NCBI GenBank assembly: GCA_021201335.1
Contig: JAJQFD010000040.1
Location: forward strand, 124,001-188,000
Length of the DNA stretch: 64,000 nt
Source: Bacteroides sp.
GTDB taxonomy: Bacteria > Bacteroidota > Bacteroidia > Bacteroidales > Bacteroidaceae
Direction of reading: 5' to 3'
Part shown: positions 9,270 to 19,197 of the stretch, piece by piece
Layout of the letters: each line of letters opens with the position of its first letter
Numbering within the stretch: the first letter of the stretch is position 1
Translations under genes and position numbers: made by a program
Notes under the pieces: model-generated
What the model was told of the DNA's origin: nothing
The model's input: the letters and a program-made list of their open reading frames with translations, nothing else
The model's database searches: none

Positions 9270-10586
9270 CTATTTTTTAGAATTATTTTTTTCAAACAGG
9301 GTCATTCTTTCCTCCAGCTGATCATACTGATGATCTTGTATAAAGGAGGTGCAGGCACGCAATCCTTCTTGGCTGCTACCGGTTGTTACCAGTGATATGG
9401 CACTCACACCGTAGTACATTAGTTCTTTTGCCAATTCTCCACTGGTCATTCCCGGATATCCGATAGTAAAATAGAACCCATCAGCAACTGGATTGTCCAG
9501 GTCTTTATCGTACACCAGATAAAAGCCATGACGGAGGAAAATATCTTTTAACCTTCGGGCCCGGTCTCCATAAACTTTTACCTCCTTCAGGAAATTATAT
9601 TCTCCGGCGTTTGCAGCTTTCAGCATGGCAGCCATAGCATACTGGGCGGAATGGCTTGTTCCAGATGAAAGTGCATACAATACACGGTGGATAAATACAG
9701 TTCCGAATGTGCCTCCGCCATATCGTTTGGTTAAACCAGGATAAGTACGATGGTATAATTTATCTGAAATACAGGAAACCCCGATACGCTGACCCGCATA
9801 ACTAAAAGCTTTCGAGCCAGAAATCAGTAACACATAATTATCTGTATAATGAGCCACACTGGGTTGATAAGGAGGTTGATAAGGAGAACTTAGATCGGTA
9901 CGGAAATCCATGGCAAAATAAGCCAGGTCTTCCAAAACAATTACATCGTATTTTGTGGCTAGCTGGCCAATGATTTGCAATTCTTCATCGTTCAGGCATA
10001 TCCAACTTGGATTGTTAGGATTGGAATAAATGATGGCGGAAATATTTCCTTTTTGCAAATAACTTTCGAGTTTATCTTTCAGTTTCTCTCCCCGGTAATC
10101 GTATACATCAAAAGTTTCATATTTCTGGCCCATTACCACTAGTTGTTGTTTTTGTACAGGAAATCCAGGGTCGATAAATAAGATGGTATCTTTTTGCTCA
10201 TCACATTGACTACAAGTCAGGAATGAGGCATATGTACCTTGCATTGATCCGGTTACCGGAACACAGCCTTCGTAACTAATATCTATATTCATGAAAGCTT
10301 TAATAAATTTAGAAGCTTCCTCTTTCAGGGCAGGTAATCCGTTAATGTCCGGGTATAGACTGGCAATTCCTTTTTGTAAAGCTTCGACTTCCGCTTTTAC
10401 ACCTACAGCACAAGGAGGAAGTCCGGGAACTCCCATTTCCATTTTTATAAATTCAACACCGGATTGTGCTTCTGCTTTCGATGCAATTGCTTTTACTTCA
10501 CGTATAGTTGCTTTTGAAAAATCTGTAATTTGAAACTCTTGGATTGTTTGGTCAATCAATTCACAGTTAATGGGCGTATGTTTCAT
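9270..10586 (-). CDS. Fold-type I PLP-dependent aminotransferase
   Basis: A class I/II aminotransferase of about 438 residues. The pyridoxal-phosphate lysine lies in SGSKAFSYAGQRIG (K259 counting from the ATG at 10586). NPNNPSW is the substrate/PLP-binding loop and the Asp of VVLEDLAY-like VLEDLAYFAMD holds the pyridine nitrogen. The frame is open 11 codons further to 10619, but MKHTPINCELI is the better start. Specificity is not evident; aspartate/alanine-type or aromatic transaminases are possible. No amino acid biosynthetic genes are adjacent. Confidence 0.88.
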   Translation of the reverse strand: MKHTPINCELIDQTIQEFQITDFSKATIREVKAIASKAEAQSGVEFIKMEMGVPGLPPCAVGVKAEVEALQKGIASLYPDINGLPALKEEASKFIKAFMNIDISYEGCVPVTGSMQGTYASFLTCSQCDEQKDTILFIDPGFPVQKQQLVVMGQKYETFDVYDYRGEKLKDKLESYLQKGNISAIIYSNPNNPSWICLNDEELQIIGQLATKYDVIVLEDLAYFAMDFRTDLSSPYQPPYQPSVAHYTDNYVLLISGSKAFSYAGQRIGVSCISDKLYHRTYPGLTKRYGGGTFGTVFIHRVLYALSSGTSHSAQYAMAAMLKAANAGEYNFLKEVKVYGDRARRLKDIFLRHGFYLVYDKDLDNPVADGFYFTIGYPGMTSGELAKELMYYGVSAISLVTTGSSQEGLRACTSFIQDHQYDQLEERMTLFEKNNSKK

Positions 10587-10778
10587 ATCAATTGTGTTTC
10601 TAAATTTATTTTGCGACACAAAGATAGATCATTAATTCTAAAAAATATCATTAAAAGAAAAATGGATGTAGGTTTCCCGAAACGGACATTTTATTAGAGG
10701 AAAGGGGGTAAACAAAAAAAGAATAAAACTTGCATTAAATTTAATCTGGCTTTCATTTTAAATATGTTTATCTGTTTC

Positions 10779-10809
10779 TTGTTTTTTTTAGACAAAACCA
10801 ATACTTTTG
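10779..10809 (+). promoter_or_regulatory. Promoter of the UDP-glucuronate decarboxylase operon
   Basis: TTG at 10779-10781, a 20-base spacer, then TACTTTTG at 10802-10809: a full match to TTG-N19-21-TAnnTTTG. The leader to the ATG at 10871 would be about 55 bases. Confidence 0.7.
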
Positions 10810-10870
10810 CTTCTCGCTTTCGGGCCGAACAAGTTAAGACTGTGTTCAATTCCCTTATATAATAATCATA

Positions 10871-11806
10871 ATGAAAACAATTTTAGTTACCGGCGGTGCC
10901 GGATTTATTGGATCTCATTTGTGTACTAGATTAGTAAATGAAGGGCATGATGTTATCTGCTTAGATAATTTTTTTACTGGTTCTAAGAATAACGTAGCAC
11001 ATCTGGCAGGAAAATATAATTTTGAACTTGTTCGTCATGATGTTGTATTTCCTTATTTTGCTGAGGTCGATGAGATTTATAACCTGGCATGTCCGGCATC
11101 TCCCATTCAGTATCAGATAGATCCTATTCAAACAGTGAAGACTTCCGTAATGGGAGCCATTAACATGCTAGGATTGGCAAATAGAGTAAAAGCGAAAATA
11201 TTACAGGCATCAACCAGCGAGATATATGGAGACCCGGTAATACATCCCCAGCCGGAAAGTTATTGGGGAAATGTTAATCCGGTTGGATTCCGCTCCTGTT
11301 ATGACGAAGGAAAGCGCTGCGCTGAGACTTTATTTATGGATTATCATCGCCAAAACCATGTACGCATAAAAATTATTCGTATCTTTAACACCTACGGGCC
11401 TCGAATGCTGCCTAATGATGGAAGAGTCGTTTCTAACTTTATCCTTCAGGCACTTAAAAATGAAGATATAACAATCTATGGCTCAGGAAATCAGACGCGT
11501 AGTTTTCAATATGTGGATGATCTGATTGAAGGCATGATCCGGGTAATGAATACAGACGATGGTTTTACCGGACCCATAAATATTGGTAACCCGAATGAAT
11601 TTTCCATTTCGGAACTGGCTGAAAAGATTGTTGAGATAACAGGCTCCAGATCAAAGATTGTATATAAACCTTTACCGCATGATGATCCGAAACAACGGCA
11701 ACCGGATATAACATTTGCAAAAGATGTTTTGGGGTGGGAACCAAAAGTGCAACTTCAGGAAGGTTTGATACAAATGGTCGATTATTTTAAGAAATACGTA
11801 GTATAG
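10871..11806 (+). CDS. UDP-glucuronate decarboxylase (UDP-xylose synthase)
   Basis: An extended short-chain dehydrogenase/reductase that oxidises and decarboxylates UDP-glucuronate to UDP-xylose with bound NAD. The 311-residue protein has the dinucleotide-binding TGGAGFIGS (residues 7-15), catalytic S/T in [10 protein letters not shown], and the Y-x3-K pair in SCYDEGKR (Y144, K148). [12 protein letters not shown] and the [10 protein letters not shown] stretch are characteristic of the UXS group. It would feed xylose into surface polysaccharide. It is followed after 20 bases by a hybrid kinase, an unusual partner. Confidence 0.93.
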   Translation: MKTILVTGGAGFIGSHLCTRLVNEGHDVICLDNFFTGSKNNVAHLAGKYNFELVRHDVVFPYFAEVDEIYNLACPASPIQYQIDPIQTVKTSVMGAINMLGLANRVKAKILQASTSEIYGDPVIHPQPESYWGNVNPVGFRSCYDEGKRCAETLFMDYHRQNHVRIKIIRIFNTYGPRMLPNDGRVVSNFILQALKNEDITIYGSGNQTRSFQYVDDLIEGMIRVMNTDDGFTGPINIGNPNEFSISELAEKIVEITGSRSKIVYKPLPHDDPKQRQPDITFAKDVLGWEPKVQLQEGLIQMVDYFKKYVV

Positions 11807-11826
11807 TCAAAGTTTAAAAGAGGAAA

Positions 11827-12954
11827 ATGAGTATGGAAATCAATCCTTCTGAGTATAAAATTCTCATTGTGGACGATGTTATGTCCAATGTTTTATTACT
11901 AAAAGTGCTTTTAACCAATGAGAAATATCAGATTATAACTTCAAATAACGGAAAACAGGCTATTGAACTGGTAAAGACTGAAAGACCTGATTTGATTTTG
12001 TTGGATGTAATGATGCCTGAGATGGATGGGTTTGAAGTTGCTAAATGTCTGAAGAACGATGAATCTACCCGTGAAATTCCGATTATTTTCCTTACAGCTT
12101 TAAATAGCACGGCAGATGCAGTAAAGGGTTTCCAGGTGGGAGCCAATGACTTCATCTCAAAACCTTTCAATAAAGAAGAACTAATCATCCGTGTTTCCCA
12201 TCAAATATCTTTAATAGCAGCCAAGCGCATTATTCTTTCTCAGACAGAAGAACTGAAAAGAACGATTATGGGGCGCGATAAGTTATATTCCGTTATAGCT
12301 CATGATCTTCGTTCGCCGATGGGTTCCATAAAGATGGTGCTCAATATGTTGATGCTGAATCTTCCCAGTAATACCATTGGGGAAGAGATGTATGAACTTC
12401 TAACTGTGGCAAACCAAACCACGGAAGATGTTTTTGCTTTACTGGATAATCTGCTGAAATGGACCAAAAGTCAAATTGGCAAGCTGAAAGTGGTTTATCA
12501 GGATATTAATATGGGCGAATTGGTTGAAAGTGTCATTGAAATCTTCTCTGTAGTGGCCGGCATAAAATCCATTAAAATTCAATTAAATACTACTCCTGAT
12601 CTGATTGTTCATGCGGATATTGATATGCTGAAAACAATCGTCCGGAATTTATTAAGTAATGCTGTTAAATTCAGTAACCAGGGATCTGAAATATCAGTTA
12701 CTTTGGAAGAGAGGGACGGAATGGCAGTTGTAAGTGTGCAGGATTATGGCTGTGGCATTGATGAAGAAAGCCAGAAGAAGCTATTGCACACAGATACCCA
12801 TTTCAGTACTTTCGGAACGAATAATGAAGAGGGTTCCGGTCTGGGTCTGTTGCTTTGCAAAGATTTCGTTCAGAAAAACGAAGGAGAACTTTGGTTTACG
12901 TCGGTAAAAGGTGAAGGGTCTACCTTTAGCTTTTCTATTCCTTTAAAGAAATAG
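11827..12954 (+). CDS. Response regulator-histidine kinase hybrid
   Basis: A soluble 375-residue signalling protein with an N-terminal receiver domain (phosphoacceptor D60 in LILLDVMMPEMDG; K in ISKPFNKEE) joined to a HisKA domain (H159 in VIAHDLRSPMG) and an HATPase_c domain with N box (RNLLSNAVKF), G1 (DYGCGID) and G2 (EGSGLGLLL). No transmembrane helix, so it acts in the cytoplasm, probably taking phosphate from another kinase. The start may be Met1 or Met3. It lies 20 bases after the UDP-xylose synthase gene and is very likely cotranscribed. The response it controls is unknown. Confidence 0.93.
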   Translation: MSMEINPSEYKILIVDDVMSNVLLLKVLLTNEKYQIITSNNGKQAIELVKTERPDLILLDVMMPEMDGFEVAKCLKNDESTREIPIIFLTALNSTADAVKGFQVGANDFISKPFNKEELIIRVSHQISLIAAKRIILSQTEELKRTIMGRDKLYSVIAHDLRSPMGSIKMVLNMLMLNLPSNTIGEEMYELLTVANQTTEDVFALLDNLLKWTKSQIGKLKVVYQDINMGELVESVIEIFSVVAGIKSIKIQLNTTPDLIVHADIDMLKTIVRNLLSNAVKFSNQGSEISVTLEERDGMAVVSVQDYGCGIDEESQKKLLHTDTHFSTFGTNNEEGSGLGLLLCKDFVQKNEGELWFTSVKGEGSTFSFSIPLKK

Positions 12955-12980
12955 TTTCCTTTTTATTTATCATCTTGAAG

Positions 12981-13030
12981 AATAAGGATCTTTTCCATTG
13001 TTTTCTAAAGCGGGAGAAGATCCTTATTTT
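12981..13030. terminator. Terminator between convergent units
   Basis: AATAAGGATCTT (12981-12992) pairs with AAGATCCTTATT (13017-13028), with T-rich sequence following. It can end the hybrid-kinase operon on + and addB on -. Confidence 0.7.
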
Positions 13031-13042
13031 CTGTTTGGATGT

Positions 13043-15901
13043 TTATCTTTTACAAATGCCTTTGTAATCACAGTAACCACAAAACTTTCGGTGTTCTGTT
13101 TGAGTAAATCCGATTTCTTCATTATACATCTCCTGTAGTAGAATATGCAGATTCTCTCTGAATTCATCTTCAAGAAAAGCAAAGTTATTAATGGGTGTTT
13201 TCTCTTTCCGGGGTTCACCCATTTCAATGACCGGTGAATAAGACTCAGAAGCAGCTTTATGGATATAGAGGAGGGAAGGGGCAACTTTTAGAGGCTGTTT
13301 CTTGCACATAATAGCTGCATACAGGAACGTCTGAAAGATATAACTGGGTCGATCTTCTGCTGGGGTAAACAATTGTTGTATACTGGATGGAATCTTTGGA
13401 TTTCCCCCTGTTTTGTAATCTACAATTCGCAATGTATCTTCTTTACAATCAATACGGTCTATCTGACCGCCGATTCTGATTTTAGTTTTTCCTCGCGATG
13501 TTTCAATTTCCACTATTTCTCTTACGTTCTTTTCCATACCTACCATCTCAAACGGGGTATATTGTTGGTCGATTCGTAACAATTGTTTTATATACGTGGC
13601 TATTACTTTGGAATTGATAAGTTGGGTGCCATTGTATTCAGCGAGTTCTTCAAAAGGAATATGGAAGAACAGCTTCTTGAATGCCATATCAACGTATGAC
13701 TGGATAAGAGTATCATTTTTGAGTAACTTCTCCAGATCATTTTTTCGGATAACTTCGCTGTCCTGAGTAAGTTTCTTATAAATTAACTCGACAGCATAGT
13801 GGAAGATACTTCCGAAGGTAGCAGAATCTATTTCTGTATTTAATTCATCTTTTATCTTTATCCGGGCAATGTATCGGAAGTAAAATTTTAGTGTACAATC
13901 CAGATAAGCATTTAAGGCCGAAGGAGACAGGGTACTTTCCGGATTATCTCCACAAAATGACTGATGCAGTTTATCAATAATATCCGATGTTTTCGGAAGG
14001 CTAATTTCATGGGTGGATAGAGGAGATTGTCCGGCTTCCAGAAACTCGTGGGAAATTGAGTGTGGCCACTCAATCATAAACTGAAGTAGAAAACGGGAAG
14101 CTTCTCCCTGATTAAGCCCATCAGAGGAAGTATTATATAAAAAGCTAACATTTTCTGCCCGTTGAATCAATCGGTAGAAATAGTATGCGTAAATGGCATC
14201 CTGATGTTCAATGGTAGTCATCTCGAAGGCTTTCCGAAGAGAGTAAGGAATAAAAGACGATTCTCCTCCTGTTTTGGGTAACAAACCTTCATTGAGGGAG
14301 AGGATAACCACATTCTTAAAATCCAGGTTACGGGTTTCTAATACTCCCATGATCTGCATTCCGATAGCCGGTTCTCCGTGAAAAGGGATGTTGGTTGATC
14401 CCATCAGTCGATGGATCAATCGTTTAAATGTATCTGTCCTTACTTTCAGGTTACCGGAAGAAACTAAATTCAGCATGCGGTTACAGATAGTGTAACATTT
14501 GAATAAAGATTCCTGATAAAGCTGGTTAAATACATCTTTGTCAGTTGTTTCTTCCCGGTAAATAGAAGCTACTTCTTTTAATAATTCTGTTAAATAGTTA
14601 CATAGCTCCGTAAGTGTGAAACATGGGGTAAAGAGTTTACTTAAAAACGGATCCAGTTTTAGCTCCGAAGGCAGTGGATAGAAGCGATTATTGGAAGTAA
14701 TATCATGTTCGAGGATATCTGCATGAGAAGATAAGACACGGGTATAAGGATGTTTTAATACTTTTTGTACGGCGCCATATGTGTATCTACCTGTATCCTG
14801 GCTATATCCGGTGGTTTGCAATTCCAGGACGGCGTCTACAAATGTATACGCAGGTGTCTGAGACAAAGGAAATCCCATGGTAATATTGACGTTTTTTACT
14901 TCATCCGGAATGGCGTGTAAACCAGGAAGCAAAAGTGCCTCATTACATAAAACAATAGCAGTTTCTTTCTCTCTTTCCGAAATAGTTTGACGGATCCAAG
15001 AAGGAAGGAATCTTACTTGTGCATTTTCCGTTGAAGCGGAAATAAACTGCACGTTCTTAGGATTCCGCAGATTATCAAATAGATCTTCCGGTAGTTCAGA
15101 CGGAAAGTCTTTCAGGTTTTTGGTAATATAAATACCAGCTTCATGACGCGTATTTACCATTTGTGTATAAAAAACGTCATAATCCCAGTAAAACATAGCT
15201 TTGCCCGAATTCTTCAATTTGGTAAAGAGCGTTCTCTCTACCTTATTTAAAACATTAAATCCGACGAAAACATATTTTTCATAAGGGAGTACCTCTGTGT
15301 TGAGCTGATTAATGGAATCACGATATAGCATCCCTTCATAAGCAATTCCGAGGGATGTCAAACGTTCCTTATAGTTATTGTAGATAGCACCCAGTTTATC
15401 CCAGATAGAGATAAATCGTTCTTTTAATTCTGTTTGCTTTTCAATGGAAAAATTCTGGAAAAACTGTTGGATAGCTTCTTCCTGCTCTTCATTCAGATAA
15501 CCAAATCCTTCCATGATTTCCTTCAGGTTTTGCAGGTTATTAAAAAGCTGGTCGGCATCCACCATGTTTTTATCTACATCATCAAAATCGCTAAGTAATA
15601 GTTCTCCCCAGAAGTAGAATTCATCCAATGGTTCTTCCCGTTCAGTTTCCTGCAGGAATATATTGTATAGTTCACAGATCAATCGAATGGAGTCTCCCAA
15701 CCGTAGTGAAGAGAGGCTTTGTAATAGTTCAGTGATACTTAAATAAGCCGGTGACCAGATCGGTATATCAGATTCTTCTGCCAGGTATTCATTGAAAAAC
15801 AGTCCAGCGCGTTTGTTCGGAAATACCACAGCGATACGGGAAAGGCCGTTTCCTGATTTTTTATAAAGATCTTTGGCTACTAGTTGCAAAAATGTTTCCA
15901 T
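13043..15901 (-). CDS. addB: AddB-like PD-(D/E)XK nuclease/helicase subunit
   Basis: The partner of the adjacent AddA-like helicase in double-strand break end processing before RecA loading. The 952-residue protein has an N-terminal region like an inactivated UvrD helicase: VVFPNKRAGLFFNEYLAEE stands where a Walker A motif would be, so ATP binding at this site is doubtful. It has a C-terminal RecB-type nuclease (GGQIDRID then VDYKTGG). A Cys in CTLKFYFR plus the C-terminal cluster FCGYCDYKGICK provide the four cysteines expected for the AddB 4Fe-4S cluster. It follows addA with a 25-base gap and shares its transcript. Confidence 0.88.
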   Translation of the reverse strand: METFLQLVAKDLYKKSGNGLSRIAVVFPNKRAGLFFNEYLAEESDIPIWSPAYLSITELLQSLSSLRLGDSIRLICELYNIFLQETEREEPLDEFYFWGELLLSDFDDVDKNMVDADQLFNNLQNLKEIMEGFGYLNEEQEEAIQQFFQNFSIEKQTELKERFISIWDKLGAIYNNYKERLTSLGIAYEGMLYRDSINQLNTEVLPYEKYVFVGFNVLNKVERTLFTKLKNSGKAMFYWDYDVFYTQMVNTRHEAGIYITKNLKDFPSELPEDLFDNLRNPKNVQFISASTENAQVRFLPSWIRQTISEREKETAIVLCNEALLLPGLHAIPDEVKNVNITMGFPLSQTPAYTFVDAVLELQTTGYSQDTGRYTYGAVQKVLKHPYTRVLSSHADILEHDITSNNRFYPLPSELKLDPFLSKLFTPCFTLTELCNYLTELLKEVASIYREETTDKDVFNQLYQESLFKCYTICNRMLNLVSSGNLKVRTDTFKRLIHRLMGSTNIPFHGEPAIGMQIMGVLETRNLDFKNVVILSLNEGLLPKTGGESSFIPYSLRKAFEMTTIEHQDAIYAYYFYRLIQRAENVSFLYNTSSDGLNQGEASRFLLQFMIEWPHSISHEFLEAGQSPLSTHEISLPKTSDIIDKLHQSFCGDNPESTLSPSALNAYLDCTLKFYFRYIARIKIKDELNTEIDSATFGSIFHYAVELIYKKLTQDSEVIRKNDLEKLLKNDTLIQSYVDMAFKKLFFHIPFEELAEYNGTQLINSKVIATYIKQLLRIDQQYTPFEMVGMEKNVREIVEIETSRGKTKIRIGGQIDRIDCKEDTLRIVDYKTGGNPKIPSSIQQLFTPAEDRPSYIFQTFLYAAIMCKKQPLKVAPSLLYIHKAASESYSPVIEMGEPRKEKTPINNFAFLEDEFRENLHILLQEMYNEEIGFTQTEHRKFCGYCDYKGICKR

Positions 15902-15926
15902 GTTTCTTTTTAATTTTTACCGTAGT

Positions 15927-18900
15927 TTAGCGGAAGGACACTGGTTCAATTAGGCTTTGCTCCACATACCATAGGAAACCTTCAATGTTTTTATATCCCA
16001 TTCGGGTAAGCAACTGCATATATTCCCTGACTTGCTTATTGTATTTCTTTTGGGGTTTTCCGAATTTGAGGTCAACAATTACCACTTCTCCTGGTTTCAT
16101 CATGACACGGTCCGGTCGACGAATTTGAAGAACACCTTTATCTTTATACAAGATGGCACATTCATTAAATAGTTGCCATTGACCGGAATACCAATCGAAA
16201 GCTTGTGGATCGTCGAAAGCATGTTGTAATATAAGCCGGATTTCTTCTTCCGTATCCGTATCGCCTATGATGCCTTCAAATACAAGTTTCTGAAGGGCAG
16301 GCTCAACATCTTCTACTGTCTGGATATCAGAGAATAAGGCATGCAGCAATTTGCCTCTGTCAATAAAACGGCTACTGGATTCTTCTGCCTCAATTCCCTG
16401 TATAAAGTCAGAGGAACGATTGGATTGTCTGAATTCAACCTGATGATGTAGGGCCTCCATCTTAACAGGCCGTTTCAGTGGTGTTTGCAGCAGCTTATTA
16501 CTATTTGTATCGGAATCCTTTTTTTCTGACGGGCATAATTCTCCCCATTCATAAGGGTTTTCTTCATCCCAGATCATTATTTGTTGCGCAGCTACACTAC
16601 TTAATGAATTGAACAATACTTCCGATATTGTATTTTTCTGCTTCTTATGACTCCATACAATCAAATTTTTACTGGCACGGGTAAATGCTACGTACAGTAA
16701 ATTCAGATTATCCACCCATAGCTGTAATCGCTCCTGTAGATAATCTTTTCTGTAAACAGATTCAGCCATAATTCCGGAATAATTAACGGGAACAAAATCT
16801 ATTTCATTATAAGGAACTTCCTGCGGAGCACACCAGATTAACTGATTGTAAGTCTCATTTTCCAGCTTCCAGTCGCAGAATGGTACCAATACTGTATGAA
16901 ATTCCAGTCCTTTGGATTTATGTATGGAGAAAATACGAATACCTTCTATTTCGCCTCCGGGAATTGTCTTTTCGCAAAGTTTCTTCTCCCAATATTCAAT
17001 AAAACTCTCCAGATCAGAGGAATGATCTTCCAGGTAATTGATAACTGCATCAAAGAAAGCAAACAGGTAAGCATCCTGATCTTCGATACGTTCCATTTGG
17101 AATATTACGAAGAGTTCTTCAAGTAACTCATACAGAGGCATCAAACGTAGGGAACTTATGTTGTCGATGAATGCTTTTGGAAGGAATCGAGTTGTATCCT
17201 CCAGTAATAATTCATTTAAATTATACGAACGGCGAAGTACCTCATTCTGGTAACTGACCATAAGTTGGGCGTATGCTACCTGGTTGGAAGGATCAGACAG
17301 GAAACGGAGTGCATCCATTAGCATGTTCACAGCCACAGAGGCATTCATTTGAAAAGCTTCATCTGAAACGATTCTCCATTGCATCTCTTTATCAAAATAA
17401 TCGGCAATGAGGAGGATATTTTTATTTTTGCGTACAAGGATTGCTATATCATTCAACTGTACGCCGTTGGCTGATAATTTTTTAATTTCTTCACCCAGTT
17501 CAGTCAGCGTTTGTTCTGGGTAATCATGCTCCTCATTTTTATCCAGAAAGGATATTTTTACATAGCCTTTCTTCTCTTCCCGGGGAGATTCCTGTACAAT
17601 ATCCTGATAAGCTTTTTTCAGCGGATAACATTCTTCGTTCAAAAGGTTTCGATGAATAGAATTAAGGAAATCCACCGCTTCCTGGAAAAATAGATTATTG
17701 AAACTGATGATATTGCTTTCGCTTCTCCGATTAGTATTCAGAGTTTTAGCATTAATAGGAAAATTACCTATCCGGTCATTCAGATTGTTTAAGATGCTCC
17801 AGTCTCCGTTTCTCCAACGGTAAATGGACTGTTTTACATCTCCCACAATCAAGCTATAGGCTCCCTGGGCAAGTCCCTCCATCAATAGCATGCGGAAATT
17901 ACTCCATTGTATACGGCTGGTGTCCTGGAACTCGTCAATCATTACATTTCGGATGCTGGCACCAATCTTTTCGAACACAAATGAAGGATCGTCATCTTGT
18001 ATAAGGCGATGTAATAACGTATTAGTATCGGATAATAAAAAGCGATTATTTTCCCGATTTAGGATACGTACCTCTTCATCAATGTTGGTTAGTAGTTGTA
18101 GTTTATTTAGATGTTGCAATGAAAGCCGGCAACTACTAACAATATAATTGTTTTTTTCCCGGGCTCTTTCTGCTCTTTCCAGTAAAGGAATAAGCGAGGA
18201 GGTAGCCAGTGATAGTATTTGTTGATAGTGAGGGGATGTTTTAGAACCCCATTCTTTCTCATCCACCAGGCATTTTTCCATGGTTTTATTTCGGATACTG
18301 TTATTCAGTTCGCCTTTTTTGAGTTTTATGAAATAACCTGCTATCCCTTTAGTATTGTTTTTCAGGTTTACAACAGTTAATCCATGTCCGGCCAGTTCCT
18401 CCTCAAATTGATCGGCAAAAGATTCCATCTCTTTTAAGGCACTCGTCATTAGGGCATGTAACTTCTGTCGGTAGTTTTTTATGTTATCCGGATTTTTCAG
18501 TAATTCGCGCAATACAGTACCCTTTTCAATATATCCTTCATCAAAGATATTTTTCCCAAACTTCTTAATTTCGTCCGACACATTCCAACGTTTGTCATTG
18601 GCTATTTTTTCATTGATATAATCAAGCAGCCAGGCCAGAACCGGAGATGTGGGTTGTAACTTTTCAATCATGGAGTCAACAGCCTCGCTTAATATTTCAT
18701 CGTTATTAAGTTCCACATTCAGGTTAGGACTTAACTCCAACTCCCTAGCCAGGTTTCGCATCACCGATTGAAAGAAGGAGTCGATAGTCTCTACCCGGAA
18801 CTGACTGTAATCATGGATGATGCTTCGTAAAGCTGCTCCTGCTGCCTGGCATATTTGCTCTTCTTTCCATCCGATACTTTTGCATACCTGTTCTAAATAA

Positions 18901-19109
18901 GGCTTCGAACCAGCATCACCCGTCCAGATACCATATAATTGGCTCAAGATTCTTTCTTTCATTTCGGCTGTTGCCTTGTTTGTAAAGGTTACTGCCAATA
19001 TGCGGCGATAGGCTCTGGGGTTCAGTATAAGTAGTTTGATATATTCCACTGCCAGTGTGAACGTTTTTCCTGATCCGGCAGAGGCTTTATATATGAGTAA
19101 TTCTCCCAT
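15927..19109 (-). CDS. addA: AddA-like UvrD-family helicase-nuclease
   Basis: A superfamily 1A helicase with C-terminal nuclease, 1060 residues. Walker A is ASAGSGKT (residues 9-16), motif Ia AVTFTNKATAEMKERI, motif II MIDEFQDTS, motif III VGDVKQSIYRWR, motif V SIHKSKGLEF and motif VI YVAFTRASKNL. The C-terminus has DRVMMK...VDLKFG, a RecB-family nuclease core. It initiates the addAB unit. A TACATTTG -7 element lies at 19132-19139 on the minus strand about 23 bases before the start. Confidence 0.92.
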   Translation of the reverse strand: MGELLIYKASAGSGKTFTLAVEYIKLLILNPRAYRRILAVTFTNKATAEMKERILSQLYGIWTGDAGSKPYLEQVCKSIGWKEEQICQAAGAALRSIIHDYSQFRVETIDSFFQSVMRNLARELELSPNLNVELNNDEILSEAVDSMIEKLQPTSPVLAWLLDYINEKIANDKRWNVSDEIKKFGKNIFDEGYIEKGTVLRELLKNPDNIKNYRQKLHALMTSALKEMESFADQFEEELAGHGLTVVNLKNNTKGIAGYFIKLKKGELNNSIRNKTMEKCLVDEKEWGSKTSPHYQQILSLATSSLIPLLERAERAREKNNYIVSSCRLSLQHLNKLQLLTNIDEEVRILNRENNRFLLSDTNTLLHRLIQDDDPSFVFEKIGASIRNVMIDEFQDTSRIQWSNFRMLLMEGLAQGAYSLIVGDVKQSIYRWRNGDWSILNNLNDRIGNFPINAKTLNTNRRSESNIISFNNLFFQEAVDFLNSIHRNLLNEECYPLKKAYQDIVQESPREEKKGYVKISFLDKNEEHDYPEQTLTELGEEIKKLSANGVQLNDIAILVRKNKNILLIADYFDKEMQWRIVSDEAFQMNASVAVNMLMDALRFLSDPSNQVAYAQLMVSYQNEVLRRSYNLNELLLEDTTRFLPKAFIDNISSLRLMPLYELLEELFVIFQMERIEDQDAYLFAFFDAVINYLEDHSSDLESFIEYWEKKLCEKTIPGGEIEGIRIFSIHKSKGLEFHTVLVPFCDWKLENETYNQLIWCAPQEVPYNEIDFVPVNYSGIMAESVYRKDYLQERLQLWVDNLNLLYVAFTRASKNLIVWSHKKQKNTISEVLFNSLSSVAAQQIMIWDEENPYEWGELCPSEKKDSDTNSNKLLQTPLKRPVKMEALHHQVEFRQSNRSSDFIQGIEAEESSSRFIDRGKLLHALFSDIQTVEDVEPALQKLVFEGIIGDTDTEEEIRLILQHAFDDPQAFDWYSGQWQLFNECAILYKDKGVLQIRRPDRVMMKPGEVVIVDLKFGKPQKKYNKQVREYMQLLTRMGYKNIEGFLWYVEQSLIEPVSFR

Positions 19110-19131
19110 TTCTTTTTTCGAATATCTTTAG

Positions 19132-19139
19132 CAAATGTA
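19132..19139 (-). promoter_or_regulatory. Possible -7 element for addAB
   Basis: TACATTTG on the minus strand (TAnnTTTG). No TTG is seen at the expected upstream distance, so this is weaker than the other promoters. Confidence 0.4.
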
Positions 19140-19197
19140 CACATAATTACTTTATCAGGAAAAGGATTATTTTTATCTTTAGCCAAAAATACTGCTT

